Origin: Monosporascus cannonballus
Lineage: Eukaryota > Ascomycota > Sordariomycetes > Xylariales
NCBI GenBank assembly: GCA_004154925.1
Contig: QJNS01000002.1
Coordinates: 434,001-498,000, forward strand
Direction of reading: 5' to 3'
Length of the DNA stretch: 64,000 nt
Made by a program: the position numbers and the translations under genes. Below are positions 14,861-24,503 of this stretch, one piece after another. The notes beneath the pieces are model-generated. The model was not told where the DNA came from. It saw only the letters and a list, made by a program, of their open reading frames with translations, and did not search any database. Each line of letters begins with the position of its first letter. Within the stretch, counting starts at the first letter, position 1.

Positions 14861-15559
14861 TATTAATAATGACGGCTACGCCTCAGTTAACAGTGAACTA
14901 ATTAATAAACGGGATATTGGGCCAGTCGGCCGCGGTCTGCGCTAACGTAATAGCCGTAACGGCAGCCTTTAGCTATTCCTATTCTTAACGTTTTTATCCT
15001 TCTAAATCGTCTAATAATTAAAGCCCACGTTGCATTATAGTAACGCCTTTCGAACGATCCAACGCCTTTTGTTTACGTAAACGAATAAATCGAAAAAAAG
15101 CCTTATTTATTTCCTCTTAATAATAAAGTTAAGCCTTAAGATAAAGCCGTTAAAGCGTTAATAATCGGTTTTCGGCAAACGTTTTTTCGTATTCCAAACG
15201 TTAATGCTTTTGACAAATATTTTGTAAAGAAAAGAGCCGTACGTTGATATTATCGTAGGATTAATCCTAGTTACTGTATTTCTTATATTTTGAAATATTT
15301 CCCATTATTTTATATTTTAGAATTTTCAAAAAATAGTAAAAATAAGACATAATTTCGTACCCGAATTCGTTAACGGTTTTTATGAAATTAGTACGACGAA
15401 TAATTAAAGAACGAGGAATACGACGAATCTTGAAAATACGAAAGGACATAATTAGGAAAAGAAAAAGGGTTACTTACTAATCGAGAAAAAAAAGGTAATT
15501 TTAAACGATTATGATTATTATCGGCTGCGTAATTATAAATAATTAAGCCAAAAAGAAGA

Positions 15560-15768
15560 AAGATATATGCGCTTATTATTTCCATAGTTTAGATTGCTTC
15601 AGCTTGCAACATTTATTATTATCAATCGTTTGCAATATAACTTCTGCACCTTTGGTATTAAAAGACGTGACTAAGTTATCTTATTGCTACAGAGTTCCAC
15701 GATACTCCTGCTAACATAAACCCGTACGACTAAGGTTTAATAGTTGGTTAAACCGCGTAGCCGTTACA
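15560..15768 (+). repeat. A-type LTR fragment at the right end of element E
   Basis: From about 15560 the sequence is the reverse complement of the conserved portion of LTR A: GCTTATTATTTCCATAGTTT, CAATCGTTTGCAATATAAC, CCTTTGGTATTA, CGATACTCCTGCTAACATAA, then AAGGTTTAATAGTTGGTTAA, ending GCCGTTACA. It is better preserved than the left LTR of E. The upstream half of the LTR is missing or unrecognisable, so this could be a truncated 3' LTR or an independent fragment. Confidence 0.65.
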
Positions 15769-16140
15769 TCCACGTTAAGCAATAATAATATAAAAGCTTT
15801 CCTAAAGAGCTAATACTTCTGCATATTAGTTTTTTATTTTAACGTTAATTTTTGCAATATATTTTTTAATCGAAAGAATTTTCCGAAAACCTTTAAAACG
15901 ATCCGTATTAAGTACATTAAGGTTTATAAAATGCCATATATTACGTAAAACAACGTCAAGTCAAAAGGAAAAACCAGTTAAAATAAATAAAGCGATCCTT
16001 AAGAAATACGTCCTTAAAAATAAAAATATTCGATATATTAATAAATAATATACTATTTTAAATTAATAAGTAAAAAATTGCCATTAGTTTAATTATAATT
16101 ATTTTACGTAATTCAAATACTGGGCTCATAATTATTACAG
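15769..16140. repeat. AT-rich spacer left of the GCN5 island
   Basis: 372 bases of RIP-like AT-rich sequence with no open frame and no recognised family. It ends in ACAG directly before the left 179-bp repeat; the right repeat is also preceded by ACAG. Confidence 0.5.
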
Positions 16141-16319
16141 TTAGGCTAATCGCGAGAAAAGGTTGCATAAAATGTGGGAAATGATAATTATCTGACTAGA
16201 ATTGAGCTCTAAGGAGCGGTAGCTAGGAAGCTCTCAATATACTGTGGGAGCGCCGGAATAAGGTTCTTCCGTGTGCTGTGGAGCTTGATGACTAACACAG
16301 ATACCCCTATTCCACCACA
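16141..16319. repeat. Left 179-bp LTR-like direct repeat of the GCN5 island
   Basis: It pairs with 18828-19006 in the same orientation and at the same length. Shared blocks include ATCGCGAGAAAAGGTTGCAT, TCTGACTAGAATTGAGCT, GGAGCGGTAGCTAGGAAGCT and GGGAGCGCCGGAATAAGG. Combining the better-preserved ends of both copies gives TGTGG...CCACA, the inverted TG..CA termini typical of an LTR. In this copy the transitions toward A/T fall in the outer (left) half, for example GCTAATCG where the other copy has GCTGATCG. I find no convincing target-site duplication, primer-binding site or polypurine tract. Confidence 0.8.
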
Positions 16320-17408
16320 TCGTCTAAGTCTACAAGTGAGTTCTTTCCTGGGCACCCCTCTCCCATATTGGAACGAGGCTGATGTATAATCGCCAGGCAA
16401 ATGCAAAGTAACCAGATGTGACAATGCTAAATCCGGTGTTTACTTCTGCCCGAACCGTAAGTATCAAATATCTAATCAAATCCATGGATATGATATCACT
16501 TCCCGAGAAAGGAATTTGCTGATTTTCTTCGACAAACAGATACGTGCAAACGCTGCGGCGGGCAGACTGAAAACGGTCGAAATTGTGAAGATTGTCGTAA
16601 GATTCCATTCCATTCATCCATTCACTCTGCCCCTTCTCCACCTCTTCAAACTTCTCATTTCAACCAATACCTGTCAAGTTTAGCCCCTAATTTGTTGATC
16701 CAGGCTGAAACACCAATTTCGAGTTTGATTTTGGATTACTTTGCCGGTGCTTGTTCCAGTCTTTCACTTTATGCTCAATTCGGCGTTGTTGTATAGTTTA
16801 GCGAGAGATCTTGGCTATAGTCATTCGTTCAAGAATCAATAGGGCGAGGTATTGAGTCTAGCAAGAGATTTTAGCTAGAGTCATTCATTCAAGAATTAAG
16901 AGTGACTGTCCTTATCTGTGGTTTCACTCAGCGCTTGAGTTTAAAATCTTGAACATACGGTATCCTGAATGAGAGGAGTGAAATATATCAGATAGAAGAC
17001 CGGAACGTTGTATGGAGGAGATTAGAGTATATTGACAGTGCTCCAAAGTATTGAGACGACAGGTGGGCCGGAGAGGCAGTGAACCCCCCCTGTTATCCCT
17101 GTTGAGGAGGCTGGAGCACTGCCTGTAGCCTCCAACGTTCCAGAGGAAGACTGAAGAGCAGGGCTGGCAGGACAACGAGGTTGGGATGTCAGATATAAAG
17201 AAGGCGCCGGCTGGCCGGCTTAGACCTTGGATATCTGATACCAAAAGAGATTAAGAGAGAAATTGAATTGGATGCTTCTGCTCCCTGGCCATACCTGTTG
17301 ACGATCCCTTGCTCTGCATAACACAAACCCATTCGCCCGATACCGGCTCTAATAATACCAAACCCTCGCTTCATTCGTAACAGACCTAACTCCATAGACT
17401 AACACCAA
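16320..17408. other. Single-copy-like region downstream of GCN5, no clear gene
   Basis: Normal base composition, unlike the flanking desert, and within the pair of 179-bp repeats. The longest minus-strand open frame (16330-16641, starting MEKGQSEW) gives 103 residues that I do not recognise. It could be a fragment of a neighbouring gene carried along with GCN5, or chance. Open frames at 16924-17395 look like transcribed but non-coding sequence 3' of GCN5. Confidence 0.35.
16799..16902. repeat. Two-copy 60-bp-period tandem repeat
   Basis: TAGCGAGAGATCTTGGCTAT...CATTCGTTCAAGAATC at 16799-16842 recurs at 16859-16902 as TAGCAAGAGATTTTAGCTAG...CATTCATTCAAGAATT. Most differences are C-to-T or G-to-A in the second unit (CGAG/CAAG, ATCTT/ATTTT, TTGG/TTAG, TCGT/TCAT). 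The function is unknown. Confidence 0.7.
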
Positions 17409-18695
17409 TCAGTCTTCAAGTAAGTCAAACCACTCAGGAATCTCCTTAATGAGACTCCACATGTACTTCTCCAGCCTGACCGCGCACTTGTGGTACACCG
17501 TGGTTGCGTCATTATACTTCCGACAATTACAAAAAATTAATTTGAGATCGTCGACCAGTTCTTTCGAAGCAGAATAAAAATCCTGCTCCAATCTTTCTTC
17601 CATAGTCGACAGATCCATTGGTGATTCGATGACATTATAATAATCAGGGACCTCGTCTTTATTGACCGGATTGAGGAAGGGCCATGCTTGTTTGTGGTTT
17701 CGGATTTGATACAGAAAACGTCGAAGTTCGTTGAAATGAGGTCCGTGGCGTGGTTGCCGTGCTAATGTGTCCATGTCTGGAGACCAGCCAGTTGCCCGAA
17801 TGGCAGGGATAGAGAGTGGATCGATTGGAGTGACAACGCCGTGGGTCCCTTGCTGAGGCGGTTGATGGATGGTGTGGCTTTTGCTCAAGAGACGAATTTT
17901 GGCTTGTACGGTTTCCTTCTGCTTGAGCAGCATACGACCAACTTCGAGATATCGTATTCGGGGAAGCACCGAGCATTGCATGAGTGTGCCTCCTTCGTAA
18001 TCTTTGATGTACCCCATCCAGATAGACTTCTCGAGGGTGATCTCTTTGGTAAAACCCTGTTTTTGAAAATACCCGGTGGCATAATTATCGGCGTAAGTTA
18101 GAAAATGCATCACTGGAGAAATAGCTCTAACATAATCCTTCAAATGGGCCATGAGATGCGCTCCGTATCCTTTCACCTGCTGGTCAGATGTGACCGCGCA
18201 AAAAACTATTTCAGCAAACTTGCGGTCGCGGAATTCTCGGAATGTTATTCCGTCAATGATCTCCAGAGGCATCTTGACAATGGCGAGTGACAAATGAGCG
18301 CGATCGTAAACAAGACATGCGATGTAATCTTTGGGCATTTTCGGAAGTTGCTTTTGAAACAAGCATTTGAGACCTGTAAGTATAATCGTACTCTCTCTAG
18401 TGCCATCATTGTTGACAACTCGGAATTCGATCTCGCCATTTCGTTCTTCTAAAACTGCAGGCTTTGGAACAGTTAGAGCGTTTCCTGACATTTAAGGGTA
18501 CTAGCATACCTTGTCCGGGAAAGGAACCCTCCGGGTTATAGCTGGAGGTTGAACATCCGGCTCTGTGAACCCCTCATGAAAGCTTTTGATTCTTTTGGTA
18601 TCAGGGACAGCGTTCGGTTCTTCGGAAGCCGGGCGCTTCGCGACGAGATTTTGCCCGAGGTCGGCTTGAAATGGTTGCGACTCTGCTTTGTCCAT
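17409..18695 (-). CDS. GCN5: GCN5-type histone acetyltransferase (GNAT domain plus bromodomain)
   Basis: GCN5 is the catalytic subunit of SAGA/ADA-type coactivator complexes in the nucleus; it transfers acetyl from acetyl-CoA to lysines of the histone H3 tail. The model has two exons: 18695-18510 (62 residues) and 18461-17409 (350 residues plus stop), joined in phase 0 across a 48-nt intron with GTATGC donor, CTAAC branch site and AAAG acceptor, giving 412 residues, close to the usual fungal length. The short N-terminal part is basic and hydrophilic ([10 protein letters not shown]). The acetyltransferase domain spans about residues 70-225, with the catalytic Glu in KFAEIVFC (about E146) and the acetyl-CoA loop [10 protein letters not shown] (from about 157). 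The C-terminal bromodomain (about 308-402) keeps [14 protein letters not shown] and the acetyl-lysine-binding Asn in CRKYND (about N379). No stop or frameshift is seen. It stands alone between two 179-bp direct repeats in repeat desert. It could be the sole genomic GCN5 or a diverged extra copy; the sequence cannot decide this. Confidence 0.93.
18462..18509 (-). other. GCN5: Intron of the GCN5 gene
   Basis: The donor GTATGC follows ...CCGGACAAG. The branch-like CTAAC lies 11 bases before the acceptor CCAAAG. Removing it joins FPDK directly to PAVLEE, the sequence order expected at the start of the conserved GCN5 region. Reading through the intron instead hits a TAG stop two codons past the junction. 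An intact intron argues that this copy did not arise by reverse transcription of a spliced mRNA. Confidence 0.88.
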
Positions 18696-18827
18696 CTGCG
18701 TTGAATGCCAGCGGACATGGACTTTCGATAGGTCATACTAGTGCAGGTTTGTCTCAGGCTTTCTGATATTGTCGTAGTTCCTTATCCTTGAATCGTGGAA
18801 ATGTTGAGTTTAGCTGTTGTGTCACAG

Positions 18828-19006
18828 TGTGGCTGATCGCGAGAAAAGGTTGCATAGAGTGTGGGAAGTGATAATTGTCTGACTAGAATTGAGCTCCAAG
18901 GAGCGGTAGCTAGGAAGCTCTCTAAATATTATGGGAGCGCCGGAATAAGGTTCTTCCGGGTGTTCTAAAGCTTAATAATTAATACAGATACCCATATTCC
19001 ACGATA
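18828..19006. repeat. Right 179-bp LTR-like direct repeat of the GCN5 island
   Basis: Partner of 16141-16319, starting TGTGGCTGATCGCGAG and ending ATTCCACGATA. The inner (left) half is well preserved, whereas the outer (right) half carries the A/T-ward transitions, for example CTAAAGCTTAATAATTAATAC against GTGGAGCTTGATGACTAACAC in the left copy. It lies about 130 bases upstream of the GCN5 start codon, so it could contribute promoter sequence to that gene, but no such signal is evident. Confidence 0.8.
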
Positions 19007-19560
19007 TACCCCCCCGAAAAAAGGGAGTTATTTTTTTAAATTTATTTATCGTAATTGTTATAATTTTTACATAATTATAATATGAAAAGAAAATAAAATA
19101 TTTAGTTAATTTAATTAATAAAAAATAAATTATACATATATTAAGTTTGCGAGAAAAAAATGTTATTATATTCGTTTTCCTTTGTTATTGCCGCGGTAAT
19201 AAGTAACGAAATAATAGGGTTTACGTTTTTCCCGTTTATTTTCCTATTATTTTCGCGTATTTAAATTTTTTTATGTTATATAATAATTTCATAAATATTT
19301 TATATTAAGAAAAAAATAAACAGGATATTAACGTATGTAACATAGATTATTATTATTATTATTATTATGTAATTTTTTAAGGTTATTAATAATTATTATA
19401 ATAATTTATTTAAAAATTTAATAGGTCTACGGCCGTTTATATTCGTATAATGCGTATTAGGCGTGCAAATATCGACGCCGTTACCGTTATTACCGTTATT
19501 ATCGTAAACGTTACGGCCGACGCCGAATGTAAATAAGACGTTTTTAAAAAAGAACTAAAA
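19007..19560. repeat. RIP-like AT-rich block with an ATT microsatellite
   Basis: No coding potential. It opens with a short C-run then A-run, has a (ATT)n microsatellite at about 19346-19368, and near 19470-19535 a CpG-rich stretch with repeated CCGTTATTA motifs. No family is recognised. Confidence 0.5.
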
Positions 19561-22500
19561 ATATAACAAAAACACATCAAATTTATTTATTGCAGAGTTT
19601 TAATTAAAATAACAAAATATACGTTAGATAATATAAATAATAAAACTGTCTAATACAAAATATTTTAAGATACTTAATTTATTAATATATTATAGATATA
19701 TATAAACTATTATTTTTTAACTTAAATCGGTTTTAATACAATAAATAAACGATAATATAAATATTTTCGAAATATTCTTTATGTAAACCGTAGTAATGGG
19801 GCAATAGTTTTAAACAATAAAGTAAATAAAAATTAATAATTATAAAAAAAACAACTTTAGTTTGCACGATTTATATATTTATAAACTTTTTCAAATCTTA
19901 AAGTGAAATTTAAAATTTAATTATTATTCTTATAAATATAAAAGGAAATATTTATATAAACGTTTATATTTATATTCCAACAATATTAAATAATATCAAT
20001 ATTGTAGCATAATAAAATATGGTTTTAGGAAAAAATAGATCCTATATTTAGGAAATTTAAATTCAAATAAAAATGAAAATAATTAGTTCAATCAAAACAT
20101 TAATCTTAATAATAAGAATAAGAAACATAATATATTAATACGTTATAATTGACAAATATAAATATATTTTACTAAATTCCTAAAGGAGACTTGTAAAAAA
20201 TTATAAAAAAAGCCATATAAGAAATGGATTAAAGATATTAAAAAAGAGTGATAAAACAGGTTTTAAATATAAGAATAAAAACAGTTAATAACCGCATTAT
20301 TTCAGAAACAGAAATTAGAATATATCGAAATATCGTGAGAATAAATCATGATATTTATAAAGAACGTATATTATAACTTAAACTATTAATAGAATTAAGA
20401 ATTACCAGATTTATTATATAAAAGTGTTTATTTAATAAAGGTATTGGATACTTGATGCCTTTATTATTATATTGAAAACTTAGAACATAATTTTAAGAGT
20501 CGTAAAAATATATTTATAATATTTTACTAAATTAAATTAGTATTTAATTAGAATTTAGTTTAGATATTGTATATTAATAAAATTCTAACATAATATTTAA
20601 TATCTAATAGAAAATCATAATAAATATAAATATGAAAATACGAGAAATGTGGAAGAATTTAAGCAAATGAAATATAAAAATAATTGAAAATACTTTGTTA
20701 AAATATTCTAAAATTTAAAACTTTCAATGGAAATATTTATATAATATTATAAATATAAAGATGAATTTTAAAAAAAATTAAAAAACAAATTATTAATATG
20801 TAATAAACAATTATATAAAATTTTTTTAAAAAGGTTAGTTTTATAACTGTATGTAAATTATAATATTAATAAAAATAAATTATATATATTTAATACATAC
20901 TTGAAAACCAGATTATGAAAATAATTTTTAATGTTATTTATTTGAGGTTTTAAATTTTTCGTATATAAAAGTCATAGTAAATTAAGATGTACAATAGATT
21001 AATAGAAATTTAATAATATTACTGTCAGAAATCAAACATCCTTATTTTTGTTTATTAGAAGGAAACTTTTTTTGGCAGATTAAATAATATAAAATATTAA
21101 ATAATTAAATCAAAATGGTTTTATTAAAATGAAGAAAATATAAGTAAGAAATAAGTTTTCAAGTAAATTAAGTATTATTTAAATGTTTAAATATATTAAT
21201 AATATTTAAAAACATATTAAAACTCCTTTATTGAACATGGAATTGTATATTATTGAAGTCTGTTAATATTTTTACTATATATTATATCGATATCATTTTC
21301 ATTTACTTAAAAATGGAAAAAGCATTTATAAAATATTAAATTATTAATAAATATAAAAATAAATTTTATGTCTAATTTGAAAATATTATAATTAAAGGAT
21401 ATTATTATTCTAATTATGAATAATATATATTAACCCTGGTTAAAAATATAAATATATATTAAATATATTTTTAAACATAAAAAGTCTATTTACAAATTAA
21501 TGCAATAAATACATTAATATTTAATTTCGGAAAAAAATATTTAAATTATTATTATAATTATTCAAAATATGGTAAATTTTATAGTATCGAAATATTGATT
21601 AAATCTAATAGGTACACATTGAAAAATCAGAATGAATAATATTTTAGTATATTGTTTTCATATAAATTATAAGGACAGCGAATGTTATGATAATATTTGA
21701 ATTAAAAGAATTTATAAAATAATTATTAAAATATAACGAAAAGTTGTCCAACTCTAAACACGTAACCATTTATAAAAGGAACCTAAAAACGGTAACACAA
21801 CTGCTAAATATAAATAATTAAATTTCGAAAAGATTAAGTAAAATGAATTTTATAATTTTTAATTTTATTTTAAATTAATATCTATATTTGTATAAGATTA
21901 TAATAACAAAAAATATATCATAAATTTTTAAAATATTAAAAGATTAAACTAACTTTAAGTGTTGAAAACAATATTAAATAAGTTTAATATATTATATTTA
22001 CAGAGATGAATTATTGAAACATTCCAACAAAAATTAAAATTTGTAAAATAATTTTGATATATTGATTATTGTTTAGAAACAAAATTATCAATTTAACAAT
22101 AATAACAATATAGCAACTATTCTCAAATAACCTGTATTTAAAGATTTGATTATAAACATATATCACGATAGTATTTGCGTAAGTATTAATAAATTTATCA
22201 ATTCTTTTTCCATTTTGTTTTATTCAAAATCTGTATATATTTCGAAAGTTTGACCAAACTATATAATATTAAACGTTTACAATTATAAATCTTTTAATTT
22301 ATATATTTATATTTATTGAATAATAGCTTAAAGAAATATTAAAAGGACATATTAAAAATATATTTATAATGTTATTTTAACCATAAATAAATTAGTTCAA
22401 TCGAAAAGGTATGTATTATATAATTAATAAATAGTATTAATTACTTCGTATATACTAAAACAATTTTGATAAATATTAACCTTAGTTATATATTTAAAGT

Positions 22501-24084
22501 TGATAAAATATTTATAACGGCTTTAATAACAATAAATTAATAGCTTTGTTTTAATAGGTTACATAATTATATTTAACTAAAAGCCATATTTGATTTATAA
22601 GTTATTAACTAAATAAATATTATAATTAAAAAATTATTTATTTTATTATAAAATATTGATTTTTTATTACCCTGTTTTTATAATAGTATTATTAAATATT
22701 AAATATCTTAACATTTTTTATAATATTTCTATTTATGTTAATGACGAATATCATCAAGGTTTATGCGGAAAAAAATAATATAAAAATAAAAAACGAAATT
22801 AGGTATAAAATAAGAAACAAATTTAATATTCGAAACCAAACAATCATTTAATATTTAATTAGATAAGAAAATTGTAAATTCTGACAATATTTACGAAACC
22901 GTGAAGACTTTTATAAAAATATAAAGTTTATTACGAAACTTTTCTTAATATCGGTAACGAGCATTTAATTAATAAAAATGCAATAGTAATTTGGATATCC
23001 AATTATTGAATTTGTTTTCTAATTTATTCTAATATAACCGTTATAATTATAATTTTTTTAAAATAGTTTTATAAGTTTTATTTGGGTACTATTTTAATAT
23101 TCAAGGTGTTTTACTAACAGATTTTAATAATATAATTCCGGGAAAATCATGGATATTTCTGCTATGTTGTTATGTAATTAAATAATTTATTTTAGATATT
23201 ATTAAATATTAAATAATGTTTTTGGATTATACGTTTTTTAAGCTTTAAGTAATTTTTTAACAACATATTCTTAATATTTAAAATCAAAACCATAATAAAA
23301 TTTATAAGAATTATCGTATTTGATATAACTCGTATATTTCGACGAATTATAATAGGTTTTGTGAGTTTTACTTTTCGAATTAAAAACAAAAATAAAAAAA
23401 GTAAATAATATTTTGAATTTAAAGTATTTAATACATTTTTAAAAAGTAAAACGATAATATATTTATAAAAACGAAATCTTTTAATACGACTGGATGTAAT
23501 AAGTATTAAAACAATGTTATTTATTGAATTTAATAAAGAACTAAATTAATTTTTATCAATACAAATCTTAGTAAAGGAGAAACTGTGTTACGATTTAATA
23601 AGTTTAGTTATTATAATAACGGTCGAGATTGTTAGGAGTATAGCGTTAACCGAGATTAAAAGTTCCGTCATTCGTTGAAAAAGATTAAATATAGCGTTTT
23701 AATTTGAAAGATTTAAGTTCATGGAATTTGAAAACGGCTTCAGAAAACTTAAAAATATTTAATAAATATGATAATCTTATATTAGATCGGATTGGTTAAA
23801 TTACAAATAAAATATATACGTTCGTAATTTTCTGAATTTAAATAATATTAATTTGTAATACAATTTTGTTATTTAAAATGCTTTTAATATTATGAAATGT
23901 AATTAAGATATTTGATTATTCAGACTTCTACAGCACTTGTATTAATCTAAACTCGAACGATTTTGGTTTCATAGTTCGTTAAACGCTTAGCTGTTAAATT
24001 ACAGTTATTTATAAATTAGAATTTTATTTCGAATAATATTTATATCTCTAGATATATATATAAAAGATTCGTTATACTTACTAA
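19561..24084 (+). repeat. Very old Ty3/gypsy relic, sense strand
   Basis: It is more decayed than element E and poor in CpG, like 3546-9170. Two blocks align by eye with element E on the same strand: about 21262-21345 (GGAAAAAGCATTTATAAAAT, following the degraded YxDD region of reverse transcriptase) with E near 12650-12690; and about 21640-21720 (TATAAATTATAAGGACAGCG..., the RNase H entry) with E near 13140-13180. An LTR-end-like remnant is visible at about 23925-23995 (TTGTATTAATCTAAACTCG ... TTTCATAGTTCGTTAAACGC). No frame survives; a 65-codon minus-strand open frame at 23192-23389 is low-complexity and is not called. Confidence 0.5.
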
Positions 24085-24089
24085 TAAAA
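24085..24089. repeat. Left target-site duplication of element A
   Basis: TAAAA directly precedes the left LTR of A and recurs exactly at 37669-37673, directly after the right LTR. This fixes both outer boundaries of the 13.6-kb nested structure. Confidence 0.85.
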
Positions 24090-24503
24090 TATTAGGGCTA
24101 GGGGGTTTAACCAACTATTAAACCTGAGTCGTACGGGTTTATGTTGGCATAAGTATCGTGAGAATCTGAATAATAAATACAGTAATGGTATTACGTTTCG
24201 TAATACCAAAGGTGCCTTGGGTAACGATGTTATATTGTAAACGATTGGTATTAATAAATATTGTAAGCTAAAGTTATCTAAACTATGGAAATAATAAGCA
24301 TATATATTTTATTCCTGTTTGTTCAATAACTACTAGGATTTTAATAATCCGGCTTACTGGCTTACCACCAGTGAATTGGTGATCCGGCTTACTGGCTTAT
24401 CACCAGTAAGTTAGTAATATATTACGTAACCTGCCCTATTACATATTTGTGGTTGGGTCATGGCAGACCGTTTTTGGAAACCGTAACTCGTTAGTCCATA
24501 ATA
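24090..24503 (-). repeat. Left (sense 3') LTR of element A
   Basis: It starts TATTAGGGCTAGGGGGTTTA and ends CCATAATA, which is TG..CA after RIP-type decay. Inside, at about 24345-24420, is a tandem duplication of ATCCGGCTTACTGGCTTA[C/T]CACCAGT. Roughly the first 210 bases match LTR B; the remainder (sense U3) does not. Confidence 0.88.

Larger units (their letters stand above)
9171..15768 (+). mobile_element. Element E: degraded Ty3/gypsy chromovirus, sense strand
   Basis: A full-length-sized (about 6.6 kb) gypsy element with domains in the order gag, protease, reverse transcriptase, RNase H, integrase, chromodomain, all on the plus strand. It is related to elements A and B further right. 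The left end is an LTR starting TGTTATTACG. The right end (about 15560-15768) matches the 3' part of the A-type LTR rather than being an identical partner of the left LTR, and I find no target-site duplication. The unit may therefore be a composite of two related elements or a copy with a truncated 3' LTR. Every frame is interrupted, so it is not autonomous. Confidence 0.75.

Noticed and set aside
9171..15768. Clean target-site duplication for element E
   Set aside because: The bases left of 9171 (TGTTT) and right of 15768 (TCCAC) do not match, and the two LTR-like ends are not mutual partners over full length.
17659..18290. Open frames of 61-105 codons overlapping GCN5 in other frames (17659-17976, 17841-18101, 17885-18082, 18105-18290)
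   Set aside because: They are antisense or frame-shifted shadows of the conserved acetyltransferase and bromodomain coding sequence and have no domain of their own.
16141..19006. GCN5 as a processed retrocopy carried by an LTR element
   Set aside because: The 48-nt intron with donor, branch site and acceptor is intact, no poly-A tract is seen, and no target-site duplication, primer-binding site or polypurine tract supports a standard LTR element around it.
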